Shown: positions 13,184-26,600, counted from the first letter of the stretch. The stretch: 64,000 nt of DNA from Hypoxylon rubiginosum (GCA_902806565.1 CADCXA010000041.1:434001-498000), one strand, 5' to 3'. Translations and numbers: made by a program. Notes: generated from the letters alone by a model not told the origin.

Positions 13184-13600
13184 CCAATGAGATGGCTCAG
13201 GGGCTTATTAGGCCGGGCTGATTCTTCCCCGACGCGTCTTCAGCAGCGAGAAATCAGCGAAACGGGGCCGACGTGACAAGTGTATGTTATATACTAGGTA
13301 GGAGACATTTGGTAACGTGCTGATTTTAAAAATGTGTAATTTTAATGATAATACGTATAATTAATCCCAATACTTAGCTACAGAAATGCACTGCCCAATT
13401 AACTATCAAATTAGACTGTTGGTAAGATTGAAATCCGCGATGTCAGCAATTGGGGGTGGCTTTGAAAGGGGGCAGTGGAAAGGGGTACTCTTCAGCCACA
13501 ACACACCACGCAAATGGACTTGTTGCATGAAAAATCTTGAGTTCATATGCTATTATATGGTACCCAGAAATGAGGGCTTGCCTTATATATAGCTAATGAC
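13184..13600. other. Intergenic region upstream of the Zn2Cys6 gene
   Basis: About 0.4 kb between the start of the minus-strand transcription factor and the end of the SNF2 pseudogene. It should contain the regulator's promoter. It is A+T-rich around 13320-13400. I see no clear TATA or operator that I would name. Confidence 0.5.
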
Positions 13601-14766
13601 CTAAGTGTCATACATTGTGGCGGGATGAGCCGTTAGTGGTAACAGCTCAGCAAGCAGTTGTTTTCTATCCTTCACTGAAGCAACAGACTAATACATACGA
13701 GTAGTTAATCAGTATCCATTCTCACACTCATCGTAGTTGGAGGACACTTACCTCTTCAATAGAGTCTTTCATCATATATCGAATCGTAACGACAGGTCGC
13801 TGCTGGCCCATCCTATGTACCCTTGCTAATGCTTGGTCTTCCATCGCTGGATTCCACTGAGGCTCCAGCAGGTGTACTCGAGATGCAGCGGTTAAATCCA
13901 GACCAACTCCTCCGCAGGATACTGTGATGAGAAGGACCTTGATTGAGTCATCACTTCGGAATTGTTGTAAGACCCTGTCTCTTCTAGCCAGGTCGACTGC
14001 TCCGTCAATTCTGACGTATGGGATTTGGGCGCAACTCAAAGCATATTGAACCATATCCAGACTGGTTGTCCAAAAGGATAATATGACACTTCAAGTGCTG
14101 TTGTTAGCTGGATCTCCCAAACATGGTGAGGGGGATCACTTGCCTCTTTTCTGATAGGTTCATTTGGACATCCTCGATGACAGCAGCAACTTTGCTAGAT
14201 ATCACTGGACTCCCTGAACCTTGGCTTGTGCCGTTGATGCCGCCCAAAGCCGACTCAACTAAAGCTGAAGAGAGAGTTCGAAGTGTGCAAAGGCTCCTAG
14301 TAACGCATGAACAGTCCGCTATCGATCGATTCTGCATGAGACTAGCACACACTAGGCAGTACATTTTACCACATGTAGAGTAATATATGTACGAACCGTG
14401 CGTATTTTCTTCCGTGACAATTAGCTCTTCGCATCCAGCGCAGTTTATCCCTCCTAACGTCAGTTCAGACGCTAGCATTGCGTCCATGGAGACGTCTCGT
14501 TCCTGTGCCGTAGAATAGGGTTCTCCTTGTTGATACGTAGATACCGTCCCCGAAGGTGAAGCAAGACCTAGATTGCAAAAGACACGCAGCCTATTGATCA
14601 GTTGTATGGAACTCATCCACAGACCACTTCCGTTTAAATTATCATCTGGAAAATGCTGTGGGCCGTTTTAGAGTTCCTTATAAAGCCACACTTCTTCCTG
14701 GCTGAAATTAATTGTTTTAGTTAGATCTATTCTGGGAGGTAGGTCTAGGACAGCCTTTTAACGTTA

Positions 14767-14784
14767 AATTATCACGGTATTATA
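14767..14784. repeat. Target-site duplication, left copy
   Basis: AATTATCACGGTATTATA, matching the copy at 21345-21362 with one transition. Both copies are derived from the SNF2 coding sequence and read YxTVII in the gene's frame, so they mark the insertion point. Confidence 0.85.
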
Positions 14785-17700
14785 CCTTTCCTTATATTTA
14801 TTATCCATGCGTTTATAATTATTAATATATAAACATACAGTTATATTAAATCTTTTAATAATAGTTTAATTTAACGCTTTTATATTTTAATATTAAAACT
14901 TAAAGTTAATAAGAAATTTTTTATTAATACTAGGATTTTTAATATTATAATATTTATTTATTATATTTAACTTTTAACACATCTAATAAATAAAGTTAAT
15001 AAGCTTTTTAACTATTAATTTATAATGTAAAAAAACTAAAATAAACGTAACATTTATATTATTTAAAATAGATTATTAAAAAGCTGTTATTAACTTTAAA
15101 TTTTTATTATAAAACTTAATTATTAATTATTTTATTAAAATAAAATATAATATTTAAATTTAAAAAAAAATTATTATAAAGTTAATATTTATTTTAAATA
15201 GTTTTATAAAGTTTTTTAATTTTATATAATAATATATTTAATATAAAATTACTTAAAATTTAATTAAAAATATAAGTTAATATTTTAATATTATTATTTT
15301 TATTAAATTTAAAGAAAGTATATTTATATTTTTATATCTTTATTTAACCTAACTTATTAGTAGTAATATTATAATTAATAGTAATATTTAAAAAAGTATT
15401 AAATTAAACCTTTTAAAATTTTTTAACCTTTTAAAAAAACTAAATATATATATAATTATTATTAATAAAACGGTATATTTATTAGTATTAAAACTTATTA
15501 AGAAAATAAATAATTTAATTATTTTTTATATTTTATTTAAAGTTTAATTTATTTTAAATAATATAAAAAATTTTAAAATATTAGTTAAAATAATAAAAAA
15601 CAAGCTTATATATAAACTTATATTTTTTATTATTAAAATAACATTTATTAAAAAGTTAAACCTAGTAATAAATAAAATATTAAATTTATAATAAATTAAA
15701 ATTAGTTAAACGATTAAAATATTAAGGTTTATAATTTAAAATAAACTAATAATTATTAAAAATTAAACTTTAATTTTTAAAACCTTAAAAATAAATAAAA
15801 TTAAGCTTTTAAAAATATAAGTTATTTATATTTTTAATAAAGTTTTACTTTTATTTTTAAATTATTTAAATTAAATAAAAATAAATAATATAACTTTTTA
15901 ATAAGTAATAAAAAAAATTTAAATATAAATAAAATAAGTTCTAGTAAATATATATTTATTAAAATAAAAACCTAACTTATATATTAGTAAATAAATTTAA
16001 GTGGTTTTTTTTAAATATATAATAAAAATTTTTAAACTTTTTTTTATTAGTTACCCAGTAAAAAAAGTTATAAAAAAACCTTTTATTAAATGTTATAATT
16101 AATATAATCCTAGTTATTAAAATTATTATATAATATATTATTATATTTAAATAAATAAATATAAAAATTATAAAAATATAATATTAAATTATAAAAATGG
16201 TTTTTATTAAAGATTTTTTAAATATATTAATTATTATAATCTCTTTTTAATTAATTATAAAAATTACTTTATATATTTTAAAAAAGTTAATAAATAAATT
16301 ATAATATTAACTAAAAATTAATTATAAAAAATTTAAAAAATTAAAAATATAAAATATATAAAGATTAATTAATTAATGTTTATAATAAATAAGTTATTAT
16401 TTTTAAATTTAAATAATAACTTTAAGGTAAAAAAACCAGTAACGTTTAAATAAAAAAAAAGTAAAAAAAAACCGGTTAATAATAATAACTTCTTTTTAAA
16501 GTTTAAAACCTTAAAATGTTATAATGTTTTAAGTAGTTAACTAGAAACTAATTTTATTAGTTTAAATAAAATAAAAAAAAATATAAAAAAGATTTTTTTA
16601 ACTATTAAAATAATAAGAGCTTTTAACTTAAAATTAATTATTATTTTTAATAATAACTTATATTATAACAAAGTATTTAACGTTTAAATAATTTAAAAAA
16701 TTATAAAAATATATTAAACCTTTTTTTTTTAAAACACTAATAAATAATAATAACTAAATAAAATAATAAATATATTACTATTAAATTAAATTATTAAAAG
16801 GTTTATATATTAAAATATATAATATATAAAAAATTTAGCTGGTTTATATTATATTTTTATAGAAATATTAAGAATAAAATATAAATATTATATTAATTTA
16901 AAAACTATAAATATTAATTTTATAAGATATTTATATATAAAACCATTAAAATTATATTTTTTATACCTTATTAAACCATTAAAACTATAAAAAAAATAAA
17001 TTAAAAATTATAATTTATATATATAAAAAGGTTAAATTTAAAGTTATTTTATATAAACTTATATACTTTAAAAATCTTTTTTAAATTAATATTAATAGAT
17101 ATTTTATACTTAATTATTATAAGGTATTAACCATTTTAAAAATGGTAAAATATTTTTATTTATTAAAACTATTAATAAATTATTTAATAGTTAAAAATAT
17201 TAACATTAAACATTTAAAATAAAAGTTAAATATTATAATTAAAAATAATAAAAAGTTATTTTCTAAGTAATTAACTTGTTTAAAAATAAGTTTTATAAAT
17301 AAAATTAATAAAATAATATATAAAAATAATTATATTATTAATTTAATTTTTTTAAATATTCTTTTTTTTAAATCTTATTTAAATAACTAATATATATTAA
17401 GTTTAAATTATTTTTTATAATAAATATAATATAAGGATAAAAACGTTAAATTTAAGTTAAAATAAAACTATTTAAAGGTTAAAAAAAATAATTTAAAACG
17501 TTTAATAAATATAATTAATATAATAATATTTTTATTATTAAATATTATTAATATATATAATTAAAAAAATATTAATTAAATAATTATAGCTTTAATAAAT
17601 ATACTGGTTAATATATTATAAGCAGTAAATAAAAAAATATAAATTTAAAGTAAATTAATTTTTTAGTAAATTAAAAAATATAAAAAAGCCTAGAGTTTTT

Positions 17701-20700
17701 AATAAATAATAAAAAAGTTTAAAAAAATTAAAAATTAAAACTTAAAAAAAGTTATAAAAAAATATAAGGTTTTTTTAAAAGTTATATAATAAGTTAAAAA
17801 AAAGTATTAAAAAACCAAAATCGATTAAGTTTTTATAAATAAAAATTTTTATAGTATAATTAAATAATATAAATTAAAAGTTAAATTTAAAGTTTTTTTA
17901 TTAAAAAATATGGTTATAAGTAAATTTATAAAAAAAAAATAAAAGAAAGTTTAATATTTATATAATAAAATCTTAAAATGTTATAATTTAAAAGATAATT
18001 TTATTAATTTATTATTAAAATTATAAAGATATTTACTATAAAAAATTATAATAATTAAAAAAAAAATATAAAAGTTTATATATAATATAGTTTTTATAGT
18101 ATTTAAAGAAAATAATATTATTATTAAAATTATTAAAGTTTATTAAATTTATATAAAAAAGTATTATAAGGTGTTTAAAAAAAAAATCTTAAAATAAAAA
18201 TACTTTTTTAAGGTATAAAAAATAATATAAATAGTAATAATATTTAAAATAAATAAAATAAACTTTTTATTATATTAATTATTTAAGTTTATAATATTAT
18301 TTTTATATATTAATAAAAATTATAAATGTTTTATTATTAAATATATAATATAAATAATATTATAAATTAAATTAATTAGTTTATAATATATTAAGGTTTT
18401 ATTTATATATTTAATTATAAACCTAATAACTTATTTAATATATAAAATTAAAGTTGTTTTAATAATAAATAAAAAAGTTATATTAATTATAATAAATATA
18501 TAAAAAGTTTTTAACGTTTTTTTATAAAAAAGATTATTTATATAAATAACTTTATAAAATTAGTTTATAAAAATAATTAATTTAATAAATAATTTTTTTA
18601 TAAAAAAAAGTATTAGTTTTTAATTAAAAGAAAATATTATAAAAATTTAAAATTAAAAGTATAAAACTTTTTAAGGCTTTTTATAATTTTTTATTTTTTA
18701 TATTTTTTATATAATAAAAATAATTAACAAGGATTTTAGTTAATAAAAATATATAGATGATTTTATTATTTTAAAGTTTAATAAAATAATTAAAAAAAAT
18801 ACTAAACTTATATAATAAAAAATTAAAAAAATATTAGAATATAATAATAAATATAAGATTTTTTTTACTTTAAAAAAAATAAAAGTTATTTATTTTAATA
18901 AGGGCTAAAAAAATAATAACTTTATAATTATAATCTTTATAAATATAATTATATTTATTATTATTAAAGAATTTAATAAAATAAATAATTAAATAAAATA
19001 ATTAGTTTAAAAGTTAATATTTATATTTTATTAATTAAAAATATAATTTAATAAAAAACTTACTTTTAAATATTATATTAAAAAAAAAACGGTTATTATA
19101 ATAAAACTATTTAATTATATTAAAATATTAGTTAATATAATAAAAAGTTTATTAACTTTTTTATTTTATAAAGTAATTAATATAATAATATTATTATTAT
19201 TATTATATAAATATAAAACTTAATATAAAAAATATATAAAGTTAATTAAATATATTATATTAAAAAAATTAAATATTATTAATATATATTTAAAAAACTT
19301 AATAAATTTAGTTTAAAAAGTTTTAATTAAAGTAATTAAAAAAGTTTTACCGGTTTAAAAAATACATTTAAACGTAGTTTTATTTATAAATAATAACTTT
19401 TTAATTATTTAAATAATATTAAATAAAATGTATTTATATTTTATATATAAGTTATATATAATAATTAATAAGTATTTTTCAATATTAAAAATTAACTTTA
19501 AATATATAATTTAAAAATATAATATAAGCGGGTATTTAAAGTTTTATTTAAATATATAGTTAATAATATTATTATTACCTTATATTAAAAAACTAATTTT
19601 ATACCTTTTAAAATATTTAGTGGGTTTATAAAATAACTTTATAAAAAAGAAAATTAAAAATAAGGTTTTTAAAACTTTTAAAAAATAATTTTATTAAAGA
19701 TTTTTTTAAAATATAATTATATTTTTAAATAAGTTTAAAATTAAAAAAAATAACTTAAAATATAGCTTTATAATATATAAAAGCTTAAATAAAATAATAA
19801 AAAAGTAAGGAGATATAAACTTATATAGTAACATTTTTAATATTAAAAAAGTAAGAATTTTTAAAGTTTTATAAAAAATTATTAAATTTTATTTATATAA
19901 ATTTATTATAATTTATATTAATAATATTATTATTATTTAATACTTTTAAAAAAATGTTTTAAAAATTTTATAAACTATATTTATTTAGATATATTAATTA
20001 ATAAATAAATATAATATCTCTTTAAAATAATATTTAAAGTATATAAATATATAAAATAATAAAAAAATAAATATACTTATTAAATTAATAATAAATAAAG
20101 GTTTTATAAACTTAAAGTTTAATTAATTAATTACCTTAAAAATTAAAATATACGCTTAAGTTTTAATTAAAAATTAAGTAATAATATAATAAAATAATAA
20201 TTTATTAGTATTAAATAAAATAAATAAAAATATAAAAGTATAAAAATTTAAAAACTATAATATTATAAATATATAATATAAGTTTAAAAGATATTTTAAA
20301 ATATTAAAACTTAAAAAAAATATATTAAATAAATATTTAATATACTTATTTAAATATAAAAATTATAATTAATATTATTAAAAGTTTAATTATATTAATT
20401 TAAAATTATATTATTTATATAATAATAAAAACTTTTTTATAACTTTTAATTTAAAAATTTAAAATTATTTAATATAATATTAAAATATAAAACATAAAAT
20501 AATAAATTAATTAATACTATTAAAACTTAAATTTAAAATTAATAACAAATTATAAAATAATAATAGTTTTTTTATAAGATTTTATAAAAAAGAATTCCTT
20601 AATTTTATAAAAAAAAAGTAATATTTTTACTGGTTAATTTAAAACCTTTTAAAATTTAAAAAATTTTATAATATTATAAAATATTTTATTAAAATATACC

Positions 20701-21344
20701 TATTATTTATAAAAAAAAAAGTTTATTATATATTATATAAAAAATAACTTTTTTTAAAATACTTTAAAAAAAAAAAAAAGGAATTAAAAATAATAATATT
20801 TTTAGTTATTATAAAATAATTAACTTATAAATATATTTAGTTAATTAAAAAAACAATAAATTAATATTATATAGTTTTTTATTTAATAAGTGTTTAAATT
20901 TTATTTTTTTTTATATTATATATTATTATTTATTATATTTAATTATTAATTTATTTTTAAAAAATAATTTATAGTTATTTATATAATAATAAACTAATTA
21001 AAAAACCTAACTTTTATTATAAAAATATTTACTTAAACGTTAAAAAATAATATACTTATATTATATTATAAATTTATAACTTTTTAACTATTAAAAAAAG
21101 CCCCGAAATTATATACTTAAAAAAATAATATTAAACTTATAAAATATAAAAATCTTAGTTAAAATAAATATAAAATTATAATATAATATACTTTAAAAGT
21201 TTAAAAATAACTTTTAAAATTACTATATAATTAATATTATAATAAATAACTTATTATATCTTATACTTTTTAAAAAACGTGGGATATTATATTATAATAC
21301 ACCCTTATAATGTTAAATATAATTAATTAATTAATTAATTAATT
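14785..21344 (+). mobile_element. RIP-destroyed non-LTR retrotransposon (LINE, Tad1-like), about 6.56 kb
   Basis: A nearly pure A+T block inserted in the SNF2 gene. Its identity rests on reverse-transcriptase remnants that share one plus-strand frame (codon starts divisible by 3). YIDDFIILKF is at 18750, KIKVIYFNKG at 18876-18905 corresponds to the LINE motif KTEVIHFSRG, and KKLTFKYYI at about 19053-19080 matches the LINE thumb motif. The roughly 100-codon spacing between the first and last is what EN-RT LINEs show. A (TTAA)n tail sits directly before the right target duplication, and the duplication is long (18 bp), as expected of target-primed reverse transcription. Length and RT position fit a two-ORF Tad1 element. 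All frames are broken by TAA/TAG. Clade assignment to Tad1 is inference; the LINE call is firm. Confidence 0.85.
18750..19080 (+). pseudogene. Reverse transcriptase palm/thumb remnant of the LINE
   Basis: In one plus-strand frame, the catalytic Y-x-D-D is TAT ATA GAT GAT at 18750-18761. It is followed by the conserved post-catalytic segment with VIYFNKG (18885 on) and KLTFKYYI. Substitutions relative to the family consensus are those expected of RIP: Thr to Ile, Glu to Lys, His to Tyr, Ser to Asn and Arg to Lys, all G-to-A or C-to-T. Confidence 0.8.
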
Positions 21345-21349
21345 AATTA
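21321..21349 (+). repeat. (TTAA)n tail of the LINE
   Basis: A run of seven AATT/TTAA units ending at the target duplication. Simple-repeat 3' tails are typical of fungal and animal LINEs, and this end is 3' relative to the RT remnant. Confidence 0.8.
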
Positions 21350-21362
21350 TCACGGTACTATA
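21345..21362. repeat. Target-site duplication, right copy
   Basis: AATTATCACGGTACTATA. It differs from the left copy only by C versus T at one site, consistent with one RIP event after insertion. The first four bases could belong to the TTAA tail, so the true duplication is 14-18 bp. Confidence 0.85.
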
Positions 21363-23217
21363 AAGCATCTTTAATCTCCTGATACCTTCGGTGGGATCTT
21401 TGTGGCGGATAAGCTTAAATATCTATTCGTTAATGACTTTCGGGTCGCTGTAGGGCTGGAAACCAAGGAACTTGAAAATACCACATAAATCCGATAGGCT
21501 GTTCTGGATTGGGGTTCCAGTCACAGCCCATCGAGATATGGCATTCAATGAGCACACGGCCGATGAAATGGTGTTCTTGTTTCGTATTATATGGGCTACC
21601 AAGAATTAGCCGAAGCGATGACAAGCAATTGCTCCTGGGGCGCAATAAACCTTCGTCAAGGATAATCCTACGCCACTGATAGTTGAAAAGAGTACCACCA
21701 TCCTTATGACGGCGTTTGTATTCTGACTGAACAGTGTGGTAAGTTGTTATGACTATATCGGGACAGGCGAACCCGGGGGCCATCTGGAACCGACTTTTAC
21801 CATGGTGCCGCTGCCATGTTAGTTTTCCCGTATTCACATGCCTTATATTTCGCAAATTAGCTCTTACTCGGAGCGATTGGCCCTAAATTTACCTTGTAAG
21901 CTGTTCTTCCCATACAGACATTACTAATGATATGATTTGTTAGTGAAAACTGGTATTTGAGAGGAAATATACGGTCTTGGGGCGTACAAGGCAAGGGCGT
22001 TATAATGATAGTTGTGGGAACGGCTGGCCTTAAATATAGCCCTGGGGCGATATCTGCAGTTTGAGACTGGCCCTGCATAATTTTCGTTTCTGTAACGAGG
22101 GATATCATTTGTAAAGTCTTGCCAAGGCCCATTTCGTCGGCAAGAATGCCACCATTCCAGATTGGGGGAGGGATATCTTGCTGTGAGCCATCGATCTCAT
22201 TTCGAAACCTGCAATGAATACGGGAAATTAGTTTAGAATTAATCTGGACAGGAATGAAACCTTCTACACATACATCAAATGACCATTAAGCGCCACCTTC
22301 GGCTCCCAGACGGCCGTTGCATTTTAACCGCTCTCCCGCATGATCAAATACCATAGGGCCTGCTTTTGATGCCTACGCTAAGTTTAGTATATATACCTAC
22401 ATAGGTAGGAGGTAGTTATAGGGATATATCGGTTTAAAAATCGCATAATGTGCCTACTACTTACTTGTGTAGCCTAGTTCGTATCGTGGTCGGTTGATGC
22501 CACTCTAGAAGGGTCTCGGCAGTTTCTAATGTATTAAATGCTTCAGATATAGAAAATGTTAAAGAGGGAGAGATTTGGGGCCTCGGTAGTCCCGATGTCA
22601 TGCCCGGCTGTTCAAAGAGAGTAGATAGGCAGTGCGGGTTTTTGTAGGGAACATCAAGCTGGCAGCTAAACGGATCTTGGAGACAATAGTTGCACTTGTC
22701 TAGAAAATCGCCAATATCATCGCCAAGCCCTTCGGGACCGTATAGAATGACCGATGCAAAGGCAACTATCCTACTTTTCTGGTTGCGAGAGCTACCACTG
22801 CTGTTTGTCTTGACCATAAACTGAATATAGACTTCTTCTTCTGCAAGCCTGAATAGAGCTTTTGTCGCCGTCTCGTCCAATTTCCCGATATAAACACCAT
22901 CTGAAGTGCGCTGAACTAGTCCATCGTTGGCGAGGAAGGCATAAACAAGTTGGGGGTTGCCGACGAGCGTAGTAGTCTGGGTCGTTGTAACATGAAGTCC
23001 TTCGAGCTATAATTTAGGTACATATTAGGGGGACGACTTTAGTTATCGACGGCGATTAAAAGTAAGTTCATACCATGCCGTAGCAAACAAGTTGAGAAGG
23101 TGGTACATTTTGCAACCTTTGCTCTTCGATTTGAATCACGCCAACTGAAGGTGACTTGGTTGAGCTTAAGGCTGGCGAGTAGCCAGGGCTCGAATCCGAG
23201 CCCCATTGCACTGGCAT

Positions 23218-23695
23218 ATGCGTAGGATACGATTACTTTATAGTGTCATGAGATCTCCTGTAGTCGTCGTTGACTTGAGAGGGTTGAAATTGAATGGTCG
23301 TATTGTTTCGTGATGTATTTTTCACCTACCGAGTCGTGACGTAAAGGTTCGACAGTAGGCTTAGTAGGTAGGCTGTGAGATAGGAGGTATGTGCTTGAAC
23401 GCCAATCAGATATTTATCCATTGCTACCTATACCTAAGCCCTACCCCAGTGCACCTGCTACGCCACATATACGCCCATCAGTTGAAGCCAAGGCGAATTG
23501 ATAGGCGTCTCGTTTTGCCCAACGACGGCTGGCCGTTTGACGCAAACACCTGGCCGAGTTTCGCGAGCTTGCACGTTGGTATTTCACACAATCTAGCTCC
23601 CATCAACTATTTCCCCCCTCAATTATAGTTAAAGACTCATTTACCTTTACTTCATACTACATTACGAGTCGTGCTAAGCTGGGCGAAGCTTCACT
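23218..23695. promoter_or_regulatory. Shared divergent promoter region
   Basis: A 478-bp space separates the minus-strand start of the SNF2 pseudogene from the plus-strand start of the NLR gene. The two are head to head, so promoters of both must lie here. It holds repeats of CCTACC/TAGGTAGG near 23325-23370 but no element I can name. Function is inferred from position only. Confidence 0.5.
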
Positions 23696-26600
23696 ATGCC
23701 TGATCAAACGAGCAGCGTGACAAGTGCGCAAGCACACGTTGTTATATCAGATGCTTTTAAGCGCTTCAAGGAAATAGTAACTCCTGATGATGCATCATTA
23801 CTTGGCAGCACAACTGTGCAGAACGTTTTCGACGCAATGGTGACTATTCAGCAAGACCTCCGTCGTCGAAGAGAAAATAGGAATCTGCGCAAATTATACC
23901 CCCTCTTAGAAGGCCTCCGAAAGTATGGGCAAGTTATGGATAGCCTGAGTAATGGCCTAAGCCCCTACATGCCTTGGGTATGGGCTCCGATCAAACTGGC
24001 ATTACAGGTAATCACCTATTCGTCCCGGGATCCGTCTCTACGGAGTAATTAGAGCTGAATATTTAAGAGCTTTAATGAACTTGAGTTCTGATACTCGGTA
24101 GATTACATCGGATCATCTTAACGCATTCGACAAGTTGATCGAAGCGTATGGTCGTATATCGGATACCCTTCCGCGCTTGGAGAAGATTGGCGAGGCATTC
24201 AAAGATCATGCTACCATTCTTACAAAGCTCGCACTCTACTACGCAGATATCCTCGAATTTCATCGAAGAGCCTATAAGTTTGTGAGGAGGAGGTCATGGA
24301 AATTCTTCTTCATGACAACCTGGGCTCAATTTGATGTTCGCTTCAATGCGATCCTTAGTAGTATGGCGTATCATAGCGACTTGATAGCCCAAGAAGCGAC
24401 CGCCATTGACATTTTCGAGGCTAAGAGGTGGAGAGAGAAATTAATGGTAGAGTCTGAACGGAAAGAGAAGGATCGAAACGAGGAGCAGAGACTGTCGGTA
24501 ATATCATGGCTTAGAGCCAAGCCGATCTCTCAAGAAGACGAATGCGAACGGCTACTTCGCGACTACCTCCCTGGAAGTTGCGACTGGATCGATGATGCAT
24601 TCAAAGGATGGTTTGAGAATAACGAGCAGCATCCCGTCGTCTGGCTCAACGGGAAGCCCGGAGCAGGTATGGTTGGATATTGTCTTTACTACCTAAGGTC
24701 GCATTTTATTTTGTTAACACCTAGACAGGAAAAAGTGTTTTATGTGCAAGCTTGCTGCGTAGGATGGAGGAACGCGGGTTGCCTACAATATTCTACTTCT
24801 GCATGTATCATGCCGACGACACCATCTCTGAAATCTTGAAGTCGGTCATCATCCAGTTAATTGCAAAAAACCCCGACTTAGCAGCTATTGTCTACACGGA
24901 ATACGCGTTGAAGTACGCTACGCCTTCACTGAAAGCCCTACGGGAGATAACAGCAGGGAGCAGTAATAGGCTAGGCATAGTCAGCGGTATTCCGTCCTGC
25001 CGAATTATCATTGACGGTTTAGACGAGTGCAACGCCGCAGAGCAAGGTCTCATCATAGACGCTCTTGTTCAGCTCGTGGCTGTCGGCAAGTCTACGCACA
25101 ACTGCAAACTGTTATTATGCAGCAGGAACGTCCCATCGATAAGCGGGAAATTGCAAAGGGGCACTAGAAAGCCCTTTGAGATATCACTATCCACAGAATA
25201 CATTTCTGTCAATTCAGCCATCCGTGGATTTGTCGCCAACCGGTTGCAGGACCTCAGTGAGTATCACCCGGCACTCCAATTAGACAGTGGCATAAAGGAA
25301 GAATTGAACCAGGTAATGGTCGAGAAATCTGACGGTTAGTAAATTGTTGGCTCTTTCCTAGGTACCTATACGTGTTAAACGACTGACTATGAGAGAAGGC
25401 ATGTTCCTATGGGCTAAATTGGTCCTCGATTCTATCTCCGATATCGACAGCAAGGCCGAGTTACATGAAGCAATAACTAAGATGCCCAAGCAGCTACCAG
25501 ATCTGTATAATGTGATCGCCAATCGACTATACTCCCAAATCGCCTCTAACCCAACGAAAATTGCTAGAATTTTTGCTTGGCTCGTGTTTGCTAAGAGGCC
25601 ATTAAAAAGGAATGAAATTCTCCACGGTATCGCTATTACACCCGAGACTCCACATTTAGACTCGTGGAATAGGCTCCATGACACGGTGATTGATAAGTGT
25701 AGACCTTTGATTGAAGAGCTTTCCGATGGCTCAATATCTTTAGTTCACTCTACTGTACAAGAGTAAGTCTAACATACCATCTCATGCTGTTCTAATGTCG
25801 GTTTTTCTCACCCTTCTAGGTATCTAATGACTGACTGTACCGTTGATGAACTCAATCCTTCAACTTGGAGAGAGACTATCGCTTTTGCATGTGTAAGGGT
25901 ACTTACAGATGGCCTTGGTTTGCTCGACCCACAAGCAAACATATCTGATCAGCTTCATCAAATTCTTGCCGGATGTTATGCATTGCTGCCTTACTCAATT
26001 GACTTCTGGGTTGAGCATACGTTGGATTGCGCAAACGATCGCCCTATAGGATCTACGGTGAATGCCTTAGCCAGTCTTGAGTTAACTCATGAAAAACTGG
26101 CTCACAAACTAAGACGCTTTACCGATAAGACCATGATGGTGCAGCAAGGTGACCAACGTCTACAGTCTATCATTCATCTTCCAGCAGCATCAATTTGTGC
26201 TTCTCTCCTCGCCTTTCGCAAAGATCGCAAAGCACAATCGGCTGAGAACGGCGCAGGTCTGTTTTTTCCGTCAACTGTCCAACTTCACCTTTTACCTGCC
26301 TTATTACCGCTACTTAGGCACTGATAATACATTTTATAAATGGATAGCGGATTGTCCCTAGCACCAGTTCCTTGAACACATACTTCAGCAAGCGCTGTAT
26401 TCGCTCTCCAGAACACTTAACGGCAAGCTGACATTTATTAGCCTTCGCGACCTTCGCCCGAAAATGCGACCCTACGCTCCTGTCCGAACTTTCAACAAAG
26501 TACGATCATTTAGTAAGCCAATTACTTTCTGGCACAGAACTCCCCAGTACCCTGTCACAGGGTGAGCTCGAGCTATTCAGACGACAATACTCACCATCTT

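Larger units (their letters stand above)
13601..23217 (-). pseudogene. SNF2-family (Rad5/HLTF/Rad16-like) helicase pseudogene, interrupted by a LINE
   Basis: A minus-strand SNF2 ATPase gene with exons I can place at 23217-23074, 23006-22465, 22372-22274, 22208-21988, 21923-21651 and 21595 to about 21345. After the 6.56-kb insertion it resumes at about 14784-14144, 14097-13752 and 13687-13601. Motifs in order are HQKQALWYLIMRESG, the Walker A segment ILADEMGLGKTLQM, DIVITTYHTVQ, the DEAH box rebuilt over an intron (ILDEAHIIRN), RWAVTGTPIQNSL, VLDLPPRIDLT, a RING-like cysteine set (CAGCEEL, then CGKMYCLVC), and the helicase C-terminal SVILSFWTTSLD, YVRIDGAVDL and QALARVHRMGQQR. In-frame nonsense codons lie at 22326-22324, 21891-21889, 21885-21883, 21425-21423, 14766-14764, 14760-14758, 14670-14668 and 14093-14091. 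Most are TAA or TAG where CAA or CAG would fit. One intron (14143-14098) has a GC donor. The gene is dead as a full-length product; homologues act in DNA repair and chromatin remodelling. Confidence 0.9.

Noticed and set aside
14785..21344. Mitochondrial DNA insertion as the source of the A+T block
   Set aside because: No mitochondrial gene, tRNA or intron motifs; RT remnants, target duplication and tail identify a LINE.
21862..21891. A 30-nt intron in the SNF2 gene that would remove TAA and TAG
   Set aside because: Too short for a spliceosomal intron. The segment stays in frame and reads as coding if the stops are CAA/CAG, so RIP-type nonsense mutations explain it better.
21430..22132. Two separate small minus-strand genes
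   Set aside because: They are exons of one SNF2 gene: splice sites join them in phase and rebuild the GLGKT, DEAH and TGTPIQ motifs.
26329..26431. In-frame stops suggesting the NLR is a pseudogene
   Set aside because: A 185-nt intron with proper donor, branch and acceptor removes them and restores phase with the following exon; the total coding length is then divisible by three.
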